Both the position numbers and the translations under genes were made by a program. This document shows, one piece after another, positions 42,481 through 51,320 of a stretch of DNA of 64,000 nucleotides (positions are counted from its first letter, which is position 1; the number at the start of each line of letters is the position of its first letter). The notes under the pieces were generated by a model. The model saw only the letters and a program-made list of their open reading frames with translations. It searched no databases and had not been told where the DNA came from. This DNA comes from Streptomyces sp. NBC_00094 (GTDB taxonomy: Bacteria; Actinomycetota; Actinomycetes; Streptomycetales; Streptomycetaceae), in the NCBI RefSeq assembly GCF_026343125.1, contig NZ_JAPEMB010000001.1:3787501-3851500 (forward strand), read 5' to 3'.

Positions 42481-43799
42481 TCCACGGTCTCCTCACGGCT
42501 CACGGGGATGAAGGCCGCCACCTCGTAGCCGCCGTCCGCCGTCGCCTCGGCCGTCATCTCCCCGCCCAGCATCGTCACACGCTCCCGCATCCCGGTGATC
42601 CCGTGGCCGGCCCCCGGCGACGGCTTCACGAGACCGCGCGCCGGACCGTTGGCGACCCGCAGACCCAGGCCGCCGAGGACGTACGAGACCTCGACCTTCG
42701 CCGCCGCGCCGGGCGCGTGCCGCAGCACGTTCGACAGGGCTTCCTGGACGATGCGGTACGCGGAGAGCTCCACGCCCTGCGGCAGCTCGCGCACCGCGCC
42801 GGTGACCGTCTTCTCGACGTCGAGCCCGGCCTCGGTGACGTTGCGGACGAGCGCGTCGAGATCGGCGAGGGTCGGCTGCGGGGCGTCGGGGGCCTCGTAG
42901 TCCTCGGCGCGGACGACCCCGAGGATGCGGCGCAGCTCGGTCAGCGCGGCGACCGCGTTCTCGCGGATGGTGAGGAAGGCCTGCTCCAGCTCCGGCGGCG
43001 GGTTCTCGACCCGGTAGGGGGCGGCCTCCGCCTGGATGGCGACCACCGACATGTGGTGGGCGACGACGTCGTGGAGCTCACGGGCGATGGTGGTGCGCTC
43101 TTCGAGGACGGTCCGCTTCGAGCGCTCCTCGGCGGTCACGGTCTGCTCGGCGGTGACCGCCCGGTCGGCCTGACGGCGGATCTGGATCATGGAGACGGTG
43201 AGCAGGGCGAGGGCCGAGACGAAGAGCAGCGGGATCGCGTCGGAACTGCGCCCCACGCCGAGGAACATCTCGGCGAAGAGGGCGTACGCCGCCGTCCCCG
43301 CCCACATCCACCCGGCGGTACGCGGCCCGGTACGGGCGGCGACCACGGTGAGGACGACCAGGTGGGCGGCGAACGCGTTGTCCGGCCAGGGCCAGCCGCC
43401 CCAGTAGCCGGACAGGAACGCGACGAAGGGCGTCGAGCAGAGCGAGGCCCAGTAGGCGAAGACCGGCCTGATCAGGGTCGCCAGCACGATCGTGGGCGAC
43501 ACCCAGGCGAACACGAACGCGGCCGGACCGAAGCCGGAATCGACCCGGTCGTACCCGATGAGGAAGACGATCAGGGCGAGGAAGACGACGATCGCGTGCG
43601 GCAGCAGCCCCGCGTGGACGCGTATCCGCGCCGGCAGGAACCGCGCCGACCCGCTGCCCACGTCCATGCGCGGCAGCGGCCGGTAGGCGAAGGCGTCGTG
43701 GAAGAGTTCCTGACGCAGACCGCCGAGGGCCGCCTGCACCAGGCGGAACTCGGGGCTGCGGCCCGTCTCGGAGGTCTGTGTCTGGGTCACGCCGACCAC
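42477..43799 (-). CDS. NarL-type sensor histidine kinase
   Basis: A 440-residue kinase: four or five membrane segments (~65-195) without a large extracellular domain, a coiled linker, a HisKA_3 dimerisation domain with the phospho-His in RELHDVVAHHMSVVAI (~240), and a HATPase domain (GLRVANGPARG, GHGITGMRERVTMLGG). It is intramembrane-sensing by layout. The start is GTG 43799 or 43790. Coupled to the response regulator downstream. Confidence 0.93.
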   Translation of the reverse strand: MVGVTQTQTSETGRSPEFRLVQAALGGLRQELFHDAFAYRPLPRMDVGSGSARFLPARIRVHAGLLPHAIVVFLALIVFLIGYDRVDSGFGPAAFVFAWVSPTIVLATLIRPVFAYWASLCSTPFVAFLSGYWGGWPWPDNAFAAHLVVLTVVAARTGPRTAGWMWAGTAAYALFAEMFLGVGRSSDAIPLLFVSALALLTVSMIQIRRQADRAVTAEQTVTAEERSKRTVLEERTTIARELHDVVAHHMSVVAIQAEAAPYRVENPPPELEQAFLTIRENAVAALTELRRILGVVRAEDYEAPDAPQPTLADLDALVRNVTEAGLDVEKTVTGAVRELPQGVELSAYRIVQEALSNVLRHAPGAAAKVEVSYVLGGLGLRVANGPARGLVKPSPGAGHGITGMRERVTMLGGEMTAEATADGGYEVAAFIPVSREETVE

Positions 43800-43910
43800 G
43801 GTACGGGCGGTGGGGGACCCGGTCGTCCCGCTGGATGCGGATCCTTCCGGGTCCCCCTTGAGGACTAGAACCGTCCTGGGGCAGGCCTTAGGGCCCGTCC
43901 GGGGCAGGTC

Positions 43911-46154
43911 TCAGGAGACGCTGTTGTAGGGCGAGCGGTTCGCGTAGAGGTCCGTGTCCTGACGGACGAAGGGGGTGGCGGCGACGCCCGTCGAGCGGTA
44001 GACGTACGTGCGGTTCGCCCCGTACCCGATCAGGTCCGGGCGCCCGTCGTCATCGAGGTCGCCGGCGCCGACGAGCTGGGAGAAGCCGCCCCAGCCGGCG
44101 CCGATCCGGACGCGGGTGGAGAAGTTGCCGCGGCCGTTGCCCGGGTACAGCCAGAGGACGCCGGCGGCGTCGCGGGCGACAAGGTCCCCGGCGGCCGTGC
44201 CGGCGACGTTCCCGACGGCGGTGACGTGGTTGTAGATCTGCCAGCCCCCGCCGACCCGGACCCGGGTCGCGAACGGCTTCGCGTAGCTGCCGGTGCCCTT
44301 GTAGAACCACATGACACCGGCGCTGTCCGTGCCCACCAGGTCGGGACGGTTGTCGCCGTCGAGGTCCGAGCCTCCGGCGAGCTTGTTGTAGATCTGCCAG
44401 CCCCCGCTGAGCTTCAGCCGGGTGGCGAACGTGCCGTCGCCCTTGCCCAGGTAGAGCCACTGCACGCCGGAGCCGTCGACCGCGATCAGATCGCCGTGGG
44501 CGGCGCCGCCCACGTTGCCGACGGCCTCGATCTGCTTGTACACCCCCCAGCCCGCGCCGAGGCGGGTGGACGTGGAGGTCACGATCCGGCCCTCGTACGG
44601 ATGGTTCTGCAGGTCGTCGCGCCACAGCACGCCGTTGGCGTCCCGGGCGAGGACGTCGGTGGAGCCGTTGTCGTTGTAGTCGTGCGGGTTGGCCTTGCGG
44701 ACGATGTTCGTGAACCAGCCCTGGTAGGCGGGCTCGCCGGAACCGTCGCGCAGCGTCGCCTCGGCCTCGACGGCGTACTTGCCGTTCGGCGCGTCCACGG
44801 TCGTGACCCTGCTCGTGGCGTCCACCTCTTCGATGACGCCGTCCCAGGCGAAGGAGAACAGGGTGCCGGCCGAGGGGCCTTCCAGGCGCTTCCTGAACTC
44901 CTTGCCGGTGGCGATGTGGGTGAGCGTGACGTCCACGAAGGCGTCGGCGCGCGACAGCGTCCAGCCGAGGGTCACCGTGCCGGGGGCCTTGTCGAGTTCC
45001 GCCACGTCGGGGACGTGCACCTGGTCGATCTCCAGCGGGATCACCACCTGGCCCGTGTCCGCCACCTTGGTGACCGTCGGGGCGCCGTCCGCGGCGGCCG
45101 CGATCCGGAACAGCCCGTCGCCGTCGGCGGCCCGGCTGCCGCTCGCCGCCGCGCTGCCGTCGACCGAGGGCGACGTGCCGGACACGTGGTCGAGGAGGTC
45201 GCGGGTCTCGCCGGTGGTCAGGGAGACGGCCTTGAGGGGCGTCTCGGCGCCGCCGTACACCAGCCAGCCGCCCACGAGCTCGTGGTACCACTCGTCGGCG
45301 CGGCTGCCCAGGACGGTCTTCTTCTCCTCGCCCGTCTCGCGGTCGACGGACGTGACGTACAGCCCGGTGCCGTAGGCGTAGTCGAGCCAGGCCACGTGCG
45401 AACCGGAGAACATCAGGCTGGTGAAGCCGTACCCGGACTCGACGGAGGAGTAGGTCGTGGAGACCGTTCCGGCCGCCACGTCGATCAGGGCCCGGCCGCC
45501 GACCCGCGCGTCCTGCGGACCCGTCGCGTACCCGACGAGGACGACGCCGTCGTGGACCACCGAGCTGGTGAACTCGGTGGCGTCCGCCGGCAGGCCCGCG
45601 ATCTTCCGGTTGGTCGTCGCGGCGCCGTCCTTGGTCACGACGTGCAGTTCCGCCGTGCCGTCCTCCTTCGTCACCTGCGCGAGCACGCTCGTCGGGCTCA
45701 GGATGGCCACGTGACGGCCGTTCAGCGGGCGGAGGTCGATCTCCACGCCCGGGGCGGCCGGGTCGGCCATGTTCCGCAGGGTGAGCGGAGTCGTATCGCT
45801 CTCCCAGTCGCCGTCGCCGAGGACGACCACGTCGCTGCCCGTCGGGGTGACACTGCCGTCCTCGGGCTCCTGGATCCGGGTCGGGGTTCCCCCGTCGTAC
45901 GGAGTCCAGGACAGGGTCTCGTTCCCGGACCGGTCGAAGGAGTAGCTGAGGAATCCGGTGGTGCCCACGCCCCTGAGGTAGGCGTCCTCGGGGAAGACGG
46001 GAAGGCCGGCGGTGGACTGCTCGGCCGGGGCCGGGGCCGAGGTGGCCGCGAAGGCGGCCGGGGCGGTGGCGAGCGTGCCGGCACCGAGGGCCGTGACGGC
46101 GAGGACGACCGTGACGGCCGTGGCGAGACGGCTGCCGGTGGAGCGGAACTGCAA
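43911..46154 (-). CDS. secreted FG-GAP/VCBS repeat protein
   Basis: A 747-residue exported protein. A signal peptide (SRLATAVTVVLAVTALGAGT, cut near ATAPAAFA) is followed by a roughly 350-residue propeller-like region, an Ig-like part and four or five FG-GAP repeats (~560-735), each with DxDGDNRPDL or NGVLW-like Ca-binding turns. May bind polysaccharide or cell surfaces. TTG 46154 with GGGGG six bases upstream fits best; TTG 46169 has none. Confidence 0.85.
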   Translation of the reverse strand: MQFRSTGSRLATAVTVVLAVTALGAGTLATAPAAFAATSAPAPAEQSTAGLPVFPEDAYLRGVGTTGFLSYSFDRSGNETLSWTPYDGGTPTRIQEPEDGSVTPTGSDVVVLGDGDWESDTTPLTLRNMADPAAPGVEIDLRPLNGRHVAILSPTSVLAQVTKEDGTAELHVVTKDGAATTNRKIAGLPADATEFTSSVVHDGVVLVGYATGPQDARVGGRALIDVAAGTVSTTYSSVESGYGFTSLMFSGSHVAWLDYAYGTGLYVTSVDRETGEEKKTVLGSRADEWYHELVGGWLVYGGAETPLKAVSLTTGETRDLLDHVSGTSPSVDGSAAASGSRAADGDGLFRIAAAADGAPTVTKVADTGQVVIPLEIDQVHVPDVAELDKAPGTVTLGWTLSRADAFVDVTLTHIATGKEFRKRLEGPSAGTLFSFAWDGVIEEVDATSRVTTVDAPNGKYAVEAEATLRDGSGEPAYQGWFTNIVRKANPHDYNDNGSTDVLARDANGVLWRDDLQNHPYEGRIVTSTSTRLGAGWGVYKQIEAVGNVGGAAHGDLIAVDGSGVQWLYLGKGDGTFATRLKLSGGWQIYNKLAGGSDLDGDNRPDLVGTDSAGVMWFYKGTGSYAKPFATRVRVGGGWQIYNHVTAVGNVAGTAAGDLVARDAAGVLWLYPGNGRGNFSTRVRIGAGWGGFSQLVGAGDLDDDGRPDLIGYGANRTYVYRSTGVAATPFVRQDTDLYANRSPYNSVS

Positions 46155-46262
46155 GGTGAACCCCCACAAGAAGATCGGACACGCGAGTGGCGTGCCCGAT
46201 CAGACTCGCGACCGGGTCGCATGGTTGTACGAAGGCGTCGGTGAACCGATCGACTTCGCGCC

Positions 46263-47132
46263 TCACCAGGCGAGCTGGGCGATCTCCTCCGCGACCACCG
46301 CGCACGCGTCCGCCGCCGGATCGATCAGCGGGAAGTGGCCGATGCCTTCGAGGAGCGTGAAGCCGACCTCCTCGCCGGCCTTCGCCGCCGCGTCCGCGTA
46401 CGCCTCGGCGACGGGGTACGGAACGACGACGTCCTCGCGGCCCTGGACGACGGTGGTCGCGATGCCGGTCGGAAGAAGCGCTGCCGGGTCGGCGAAGGGC
46501 ACCCGGTCCGCGAAGGGCGCCTCACCGCCGAGGAGTTCGGTGACCGCGCCGCCGCAGACCCCCAGCTCCACCGCCCGCCCGAAGTGGGCGATCGGGGCGA
46601 GGGCGACGACGCCGCGCAGCGCGGGCGGGGCGGGCAGCCGCCAGGGGGAGCCCGTGGGCAGGACGTGCCGGGCGGCGGCCCACAGCGCGAGGTGTCCGCC
46701 CGCCGAGTGGCCGGTGAGCACGATCCGGCCGGTGTCGGCCTGCGGCAGGTGCGCGGCGGCCAGCTCCGGTACGGCGTCGAGCGCGGCGGCCACGTCGTCG
46801 AAGGTCTCCGGCCAGCGGCCGGCCACCGGGGCCGTACCGCCCTGGCGGGGGATGTCGCTGCCGCGCCGGTACTCGACGCTGGCGACGGCGAAGCCGCGGC
46901 GGGCCAGGAAGTCCACGAACGGGGTCAGGTGCTGCCGGTCGTACGGTGCCCGCCAGGCGCCGCCGTGCAGGGCGACGACGAGCGGGGCCCTGGTGCGGCC
47001 GTCGCGCGGCGCGTAGAAGTCGACCACCTGGTCCGGGTGGTCGCCGTACGCGGCGGAGGCGTCCGGGGCGACGGCCGGGTGCGAGAAGGCCGAGGCTTCT
47101 TCGGCGGCATCGCGCGCGGCGGGGTCCGGCAT
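46263..47132 (-). CDS. kynB: kynurenine formamidase (alpha/beta hydrolase)
   Basis: Hydrolyses N-formylkynurenine to kynurenine in tryptophan breakdown. HGGAW (oxyanion hole, ~57), nucleophile Ser in TGHSAGGHLALWAA (~142), Asp near REDVVVPY, and base His in GIGHFPLID give the triad. HGG plus GHSAGGH is the type I (bacterial and eukaryotic AFMID-like) pattern. ATG 47132 was taken over TTG 47141. The two upstream genes are TDO and kynureninase, supporting the assignment. Confidence 0.85.
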   Translation of the reverse strand: MPDPAARDAAEEASAFSHPAVAPDASAAYGDHPDQVVDFYAPRDGRTRAPLVVALHGGAWRAPYDRQHLTPFVDFLARRGFAVASVEYRRGSDIPRQGGTAPVAGRWPETFDDVAAALDAVPELAAAHLPQADTGRIVLTGHSAGGHLALWAAARHVLPTGSPWRLPAPPALRGVVALAPIAHFGRAVELGVCGGAVTELLGGEAPFADRVPFADPAALLPTGIATTVVQGREDVVVPYPVAEAYADAAAKAGEEVGFTLLEGIGHFPLIDPAADACAVVAEEIAQLAW

Positions 47133-47238
47133 CTGTTCCAACCTCTCGGTGACGCGGCCGAATTGGCCTGACCTGCGGGGACGGTACCAGCACCGGAGCC
47201 CCCGCAGATCAGGCGATCATCGGACCGATCGGCCTCGG

Positions 47239-47392
47239 ACGGCCGGGACGTCGACCGGACCGACCGACGTCGGCCGGAACGTCGACCGACCCGTCCGACC
47301 TCGGACGGCCGGAACCTCGGCCGGACCGACCGACGTCAGACGGCCGGAACCTCGGCCGGACCGACCGACGTCAGACGGCCGGAACCTCGGCC
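47239..47392. repeat. 35-bp minisatellite at the end of kynU
   Basis: Two exact copies of a 35-bp unit at 47307-47341 and 47342-47376, a partial third to 47392 inside the gene, and diverged copies back to about 47239. The unit includes the kynureninase stop codon (47371-47373), so the gene's last codons are repeated past its end. Confidence 0.9.
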
Positions 47393-48576
47393 AGGACGTC
47401 GGCCAGGACCCGGGCCGCCCGCTCCGCGTCCGCGAAGCCGACGTACAGCGGGGTGAAACCGAACCGCAGCACGTCGGGGCGGCGCAGGTCGCCGACCACA
47501 CCGCGCCGGATCAGCTCCTCCATCACGGCCGGGGCCCCGGCGCAGCGCAGCGCGACCTGGCTGCCGCGCTCGTCGTGCGCCTGCGGCGTCGCCGCCTCGA
47601 CGCGGCCCTCGGGCACGTACGCCCGCACGCACTCCAGGAAGAAGTCCGTCAGCGCGAGGGACTTGGCCCGCACGTCCTCGATCGCGACCCCGTCCCAGAC
47701 GTCGAGCGCCGCTTCGAGGGCCAGCATGGAGAGGATGTCCGGCGTCCCGACCCGGCCCCGCAGGGCGCCCGCGGCCGCCTCGTAGCCGGGGGTCATCGCG
47801 AACGGGTCCGCGTGCGAGTTCCAGCCGGGCAGCGGCGAGTCGAAGCCCGCCTGGTGCCGCTCGGCCACGTACAGGTACGCGGGCGAACCGGGGCCGCCGT
47901 TCAGGTACTTGTAGGTGCAGCCGACGGCCAGGTCGACGCCATGGGCGTCCAGGCCGACGGGCAGCGCGCCGGCGCTGTGGCACAGGTCCCAGACGGCGAG
48001 CGCGCCCGCCGCGTGGAGCGCGGCGGTGAGGCCCGGCAGGTCCTGGAGCCGGCCCGTGCGGTAGTCGACGTGGTTGACGAGCGCGAGGGCCGTGCGGTCG
48101 CTCACCGCGTCCGCCATGTCGGCCGGGTCGCAGACCACGATGGCGTGACCCGTCATGCGGGCCGCCGACTCCGCGATGTACCCGTCCGTGGGAAACGTCG
48201 TGGCGTCGACGAGGATCTCGTCCCGGTCGTCACCGTTCAGCCTGGCCGCGGCGACGACCGCCTTGAAGACGTTCACGCTCGTCGAGTCACCGACCACGAT
48301 CTGCCCGGGGGCGGCGCCGACGATCGGGGCTATCCGGTCGCCGATCCGCTCGGGCGCGGTCCACCAGCCGGACTCGCCCCAGGAGCGGATGCGGAGCTCG
48401 CCCCACTCGCGGGTGATCACGTCGGCCATGCGGGCCGGGACGTGGGCGGGGAGCGCGCCGAGGGAGTTGCCGTCGAGGTAGACGGTGCCGGCGTCGAGGG
48501 CGAACTTCTCGCGGTGCTTGGCCAGGCCGTCGGCGGCGTCCAGCCGGGCGGCCCTCTCCTCGTACGACTCAGACAT
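47371..48576 (-). CDS. kynU: kynureninase
   Basis: A 401-residue PLP enzyme that splits kynurenine to anthranilate and alanine. Substrate and cofactor motifs: VGDSTSVNVFK (phosphate), VWDLCHSAGALPV (Asp to PLP ring), and the Schiff-base Lys in GCTYKYLNGGPGSP (~234). It has the usual length. Its ATG overlaps the TDO stop by 8 bases (ATGTCTGA), so it is coupled. The C-terminus AEVPAV is built from the minisatellite. Confidence 0.95.
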   Translation of the reverse strand: MSESYEERAARLDAADGLAKHREKFALDAGTVYLDGNSLGALPAHVPARMADVITREWGELRIRSWGESGWWTAPERIGDRIAPIVGAAPGQIVVGDSTSVNVFKAVVAAARLNGDDRDEILVDATTFPTDGYIAESAARMTGHAIVVCDPADMADAVSDRTALALVNHVDYRTGRLQDLPGLTAALHAAGALAVWDLCHSAGALPVGLDAHGVDLAVGCTYKYLNGGPGSPAYLYVAERHQAGFDSPLPGWNSHADPFAMTPGYEAAAGALRGRVGTPDILSMLALEAALDVWDGVAIEDVRAKSLALTDFFLECVRAYVPEGRVEAATPQAHDERGSQVALRCAGAPAVMEELIRRGVVGDLRRPDVLRFGFTPLYVGFADAERAARVLADVLAEVPAV

Positions 48577-49426
48577 GGCTGCGGGCCGTCCAGAGCTCCG
48601 GGAACACGTTCTTCTGGGCCCGCTTCTCCAGCCAGGCCACCCCGGCCGAACCGCCGGTGCCGGTCTTCGCGCCCATCGCGCGCCGGGTCGCGACCAGGTG
48701 GTCGTTGCGCCAGCGCCAGACCAGCTCGGCGACGTCGCTCAGGGCCTCGCCGAGCCGGACGAGCTCGGTGTTCTGGTCGGCGTCCGCGTAGATCCCGGCC
48801 CAGACGGCCTCGACCTCGGAAGAGGGCTCGTACCGCTGCGACAGGTCACGGCCGAGGACCGCCTGCGGCACGGGCAGGCCACGCCGGGACAGCAGGCCGA
48901 GGACCTCGTCGTACAGGCTCGGCTCCTGGAGCGCCTTCTCCAGCTCCGCGTGGACGCGGGGCGCGCCCCGGTGCGGGACGAGCATCGACGCGGACTTCTC
49001 GCCGAGCAGGAACTCCATCCGCCGGTACATCGCCGACTGGAAGCCGGAGCCCTCGCCGAGCGCGGCCCGGTAGGCGTTGAACTGGCCGGGGGTGAGCTGG
49101 GCGAGCGGCCGCCAGGAGTGGTTCAGGGCCTCCAGCTCGCGGACCGAGCGCTTGAGCGCGTCCATCGCGACCGGGACGCGGTCCTCGCGCAGGGCGCGGC
49201 TCGCGGTCTCCCACTCGTGGACGATCACCGTGAACCACAGCTCCATGACCTGGGTGGTGACCAGGAAGACCATCTCGCCCGGGTCGTCCGAGCGGAGGTG
49301 CTGGAGGTGCGTGAGGACGTCCGCCTGGACGTAGTCCTCGTACGGCGTGGTACCCGCGAAGTCGAGGTTCGGGTCGACGGCGACCGAACCGGCTGCGGAA
49401 TCGGGAGAACCCGGGGGGAGTGACAT
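48569..49426 (-). CDS. kynA: tryptophan 2,3-dioxygenase
   Basis: A 285-residue heme enzyme that opens the indole ring of tryptophan to give N-formylkynurenine. Signatures: FLVTTQVMELWFTVIVHEW (distal side, ~55-73), GEGSGFQSAMYRRMEFLLG (substrate site) and the proximal His near VWRWRNDHLVATRRAMG. ATG 49426 has GAGGAG six bases upstream. First gene of the TDO-kynureninase-formamidase operon, a pathway described in S. coelicolor. Confidence 0.95.
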   Translation of the reverse strand: MSLPPGSPDSAAGSVAVDPNLDFAGTTPYEDYVQADVLTHLQHLRSDDPGEMVFLVTTQVMELWFTVIVHEWETASRALREDRVPVAMDALKRSVRELEALNHSWRPLAQLTPGQFNAYRAALGEGSGFQSAMYRRMEFLLGEKSASMLVPHRGAPRVHAELEKALQEPSLYDEVLGLLSRRGLPVPQAVLGRDLSQRYEPSSEVEAVWAGIYADADQNTELVRLGEALSDVAELVWRWRNDHLVATRRAMGAKTGTGGSAGVAWLEKRAQKNVFPELWTARSHV

Positions 49427-49550
49427 TTCTGTCTCCTCGATACGAACTACCGGGTAGCGGTCTGCTCCACCGCCCGCACGTACTTCCCTGCGGTACGGGA
49501 GCCCCGGTCCCCTCGGGAGGCGTGCTTCGTCGCGCGCCGTCCCAAACGCA

Positions 49551-50432
49551 TCATGACACGATCGGCCCCGTGATGTAGCTCCCGTCTTCGTCATACGGAA
49601 ACGCGTTCGAGCGGCAGCCGTTCAGTCCCTTGATCTGCTGCATCATCGCCGGTGCGAGCTTGCCCGGACCCGGGCAGCCCATGTGCTGCCGGATGCCGAT
49701 CTCGTGACCGACCTCGTGGTTGATGATCAGATGCCGGTACTCGGCCGCCTCGCCCGCGAAGGTCGGCGAGCCGAGCATCCACCGCTTGAGGTTCACCACG
49801 ACACCGTCGGCGGTCTCGCAGTTCAGCTCGCCGTGGGTGCGGAAGCCCTGCCGGAGGCAGAGCGCGTCGGCCGTGTCCGGGGAGGCGACCCGGATGACGA
49901 AGTCGGCGTCCCGCGAGACCAGCTGGAACCGGCCCCGGCCGTGTGCGGCCCAGCCGCGCGGATGGGCCAGGATCCGCTGGATCTCGGCGGCCGTCTCCCG
50001 CGCCGACAGCCCGCTGCCGTCCTCGACCTGGACCCGGTAGCGGCGCAGGGAGCCGCCGGTGCCGACCGCGTCACCGGAGGCCTGCGCGGTGGTGAAGGTC
50101 CCGGCGCCGGACTGCGGCACGACGGTCTTCTTCGGCGTCGGTTTCGGCTTGGGCTTGGGCGTCGGCGGCTTCGTGGTGGGCTTCGGCTTCGGCTTCGGCT
50201 GCGTCGTCGTGGGCCGTGGGGCGGGGGTCGCGGTCGTCGTCTCCACCGCGGGGGCCGCCGCGTCGTCGGCGGCCTGACCGTTGAAGTGGGCGAGGGCGGC
50301 GCCGCCGCCGAGGGCGACCGTCATCAGGACGAGCGCCGGGAGTGCGAGCCGGCTCACGGGGCCGCGTCTGTCCCTGCCCCGTCGGCGGCTCTGGGCCCTT
50401 CGCCGTCCAGCGGGTGCGGCACGCTTGCCCAC
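49551..50432 (-). CDS. DUF3152 secreted/membrane-anchored protein with zinc-peptidase-like motif
   Basis: A 293-residue protein. A basic N-terminus and one membrane helix (~30-50) lead to a long Pro/Lys/Thr linker (~70-105, PKPKPKPTTKPPTPKPK) and a C-terminal DUF3152 domain. The domain has HEVGHEIGIRQHMGC (~235), an HExxH-x5-H pattern like zinc metallopeptidases, though HEVGH replaces the strict HExxH. The GTG start has GGGGAGAAG upstream. Probably extracellular; the substrate is unknown. Confidence 0.85.
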   Translation of the reverse strand: MGKRAAPAGRRRAQSRRRGRDRRGPVSRLALPALVLMTVALGGGAALAHFNGQAADDAAAPAVETTTATPAPRPTTTQPKPKPKPTTKPPTPKPKPKPTPKKTVVPQSGAGTFTTAQASGDAVGTGGSLRRYRVQVEDGSGLSARETAAEIQRILAHPRGWAAHGRGRFQLVSRDADFVIRVASPDTADALCLRQGFRTHGELNCETADGVVVNLKRWMLGSPTFAGEAAEYRHLIINHEVGHEIGIRQHMGCPGPGKLAPAMMQQIKGLNGCRSNAFPYDEDGSYITGPIVS

Positions 50433-50636
50433 GGTCTTCTCCCCTGGTTCGGCCGGTGTGGGGGAAGAGGACGTGGGGCCTCGGGTACCGGCGTGTCGGT
50501 CCTGCGGTCCCGGGGATCGTACCGGCCGCTTCGAACAGCATCGAACGCGCCGAGGAGTCTGTCCGGATTTCCCCCTGCCCGGAAGGACAGGAGGAAATCG
50601 GGACGGATCAGGTCGGTCGAACGCCTGAGCCGAGGG

Positions 50637-51050
50637 TCAGCCGAGCGTCTCCGCCGCGGTCTCCGAGGAGTCCCGCAGGAAGGTCGTGCAGCGCTCGTAC
50701 TCCTCCTTCTCGCCGATCGTGCCGGCCGCGCGGGCGAGGGCGTGCAGCGCGCGCAGGAAGCCGCGGTTCGGCTCGTGCTCCCACGGCACCGGGCCGTGGC
50801 CCTTCCAGCCGCTGCGGCGCAGCGCGTCCAGACCGCGGTGGTAGCCGGTACGGGCGTAGGCGTACGACTCGACGACCCGGCCGCCCTCGAAGGCGTCGTC
50901 GGCGAGCTGTGCCCAGGCGAGCGAAGAGGTCGGGTACTGCGCGGCGACGTCGGCGGGCGGCGTACCGTTCGCGAGCAGCTCGCGCGGCCCCGGGTCGTCG
51001 GGCAGGTGGGTGGGGGCCGGTCCCCCCAGCAGGTTCTCGTGGATGGCCAT
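50637..51050 (-). CDS. DUF3151 domain protein
   Basis: A 137-residue soluble helical protein matching DUF3151, common in actinobacteria and of unknown function. Conserved stretches are NLLGGPAPTHLPDDPGPREL and GYHRGLDALRRSGWKGHGPV. Clean ATG. Located between DUF3152 and the MITE-like element. Confidence 0.85.
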   Translation of the reverse strand: MAIHENLLGGPAPTHLPDDPGPRELLANGTPPADVAAQYPTSSLAWAQLADDAFEGGRVVESYAYARTGYHRGLDALRRSGWKGHGPVPWEHEPNRGFLRALHALARAAGTIGEKEEYERCTTFLRDSSETAAETLG

Positions 51051-51060
51051 GGGCCCCAGC

Positions 51061-51260
51061 CTAGGGGGTGTCTTGTCGATCAGGCCGGATCAGGGAGCGG
51101 GGTCTGGTGCCGTGGATCGCAAGGCGGAGGAGGGAGTCGACGCGGTGGGGGCACCTCCCGTGCCCGAAGGGCTACGGGGGACGTCGGCGAGTGACGACAA
51201 CGCGGCGAGGCGCGGCACCAGACCCCGCGAGCCCGGCCTGATCGGCAAGACACCCCCTAG
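51061..51260. mobile_element. complete MITE-like element with terminal inverted repeats
   Basis: A 200-bp non-coding element bounded by perfect 15-bp inverted repeats CTAGGGGGTGTCTTG (51061-51075) and CAAGACACCCCCTAG (51246-51260). The similarity extends imperfectly about 35 bp further inward (GGGGTCTGGTGCCG and its complement), giving roughly 50-bp arms. No transposase is inside. CTAG at both ends could be a target site. I recall very similar sequence in many Streptomyces intergenic regions. Confidence 0.85.
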
Positions 51261-51320
51261 GGGGTCGCCGTCTCGGGACTCGGCGGCCGGGCTCACGCGG
51301 AGGGCGTCCCGTTCCCCGCC

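Noticed and set aside
47239..47392. CRISPR-like array
   Set aside because: Repeat units are contiguous with no spacers of similar size and unrelated sequence, no cas genes are near, and the repeat includes coding sequence.
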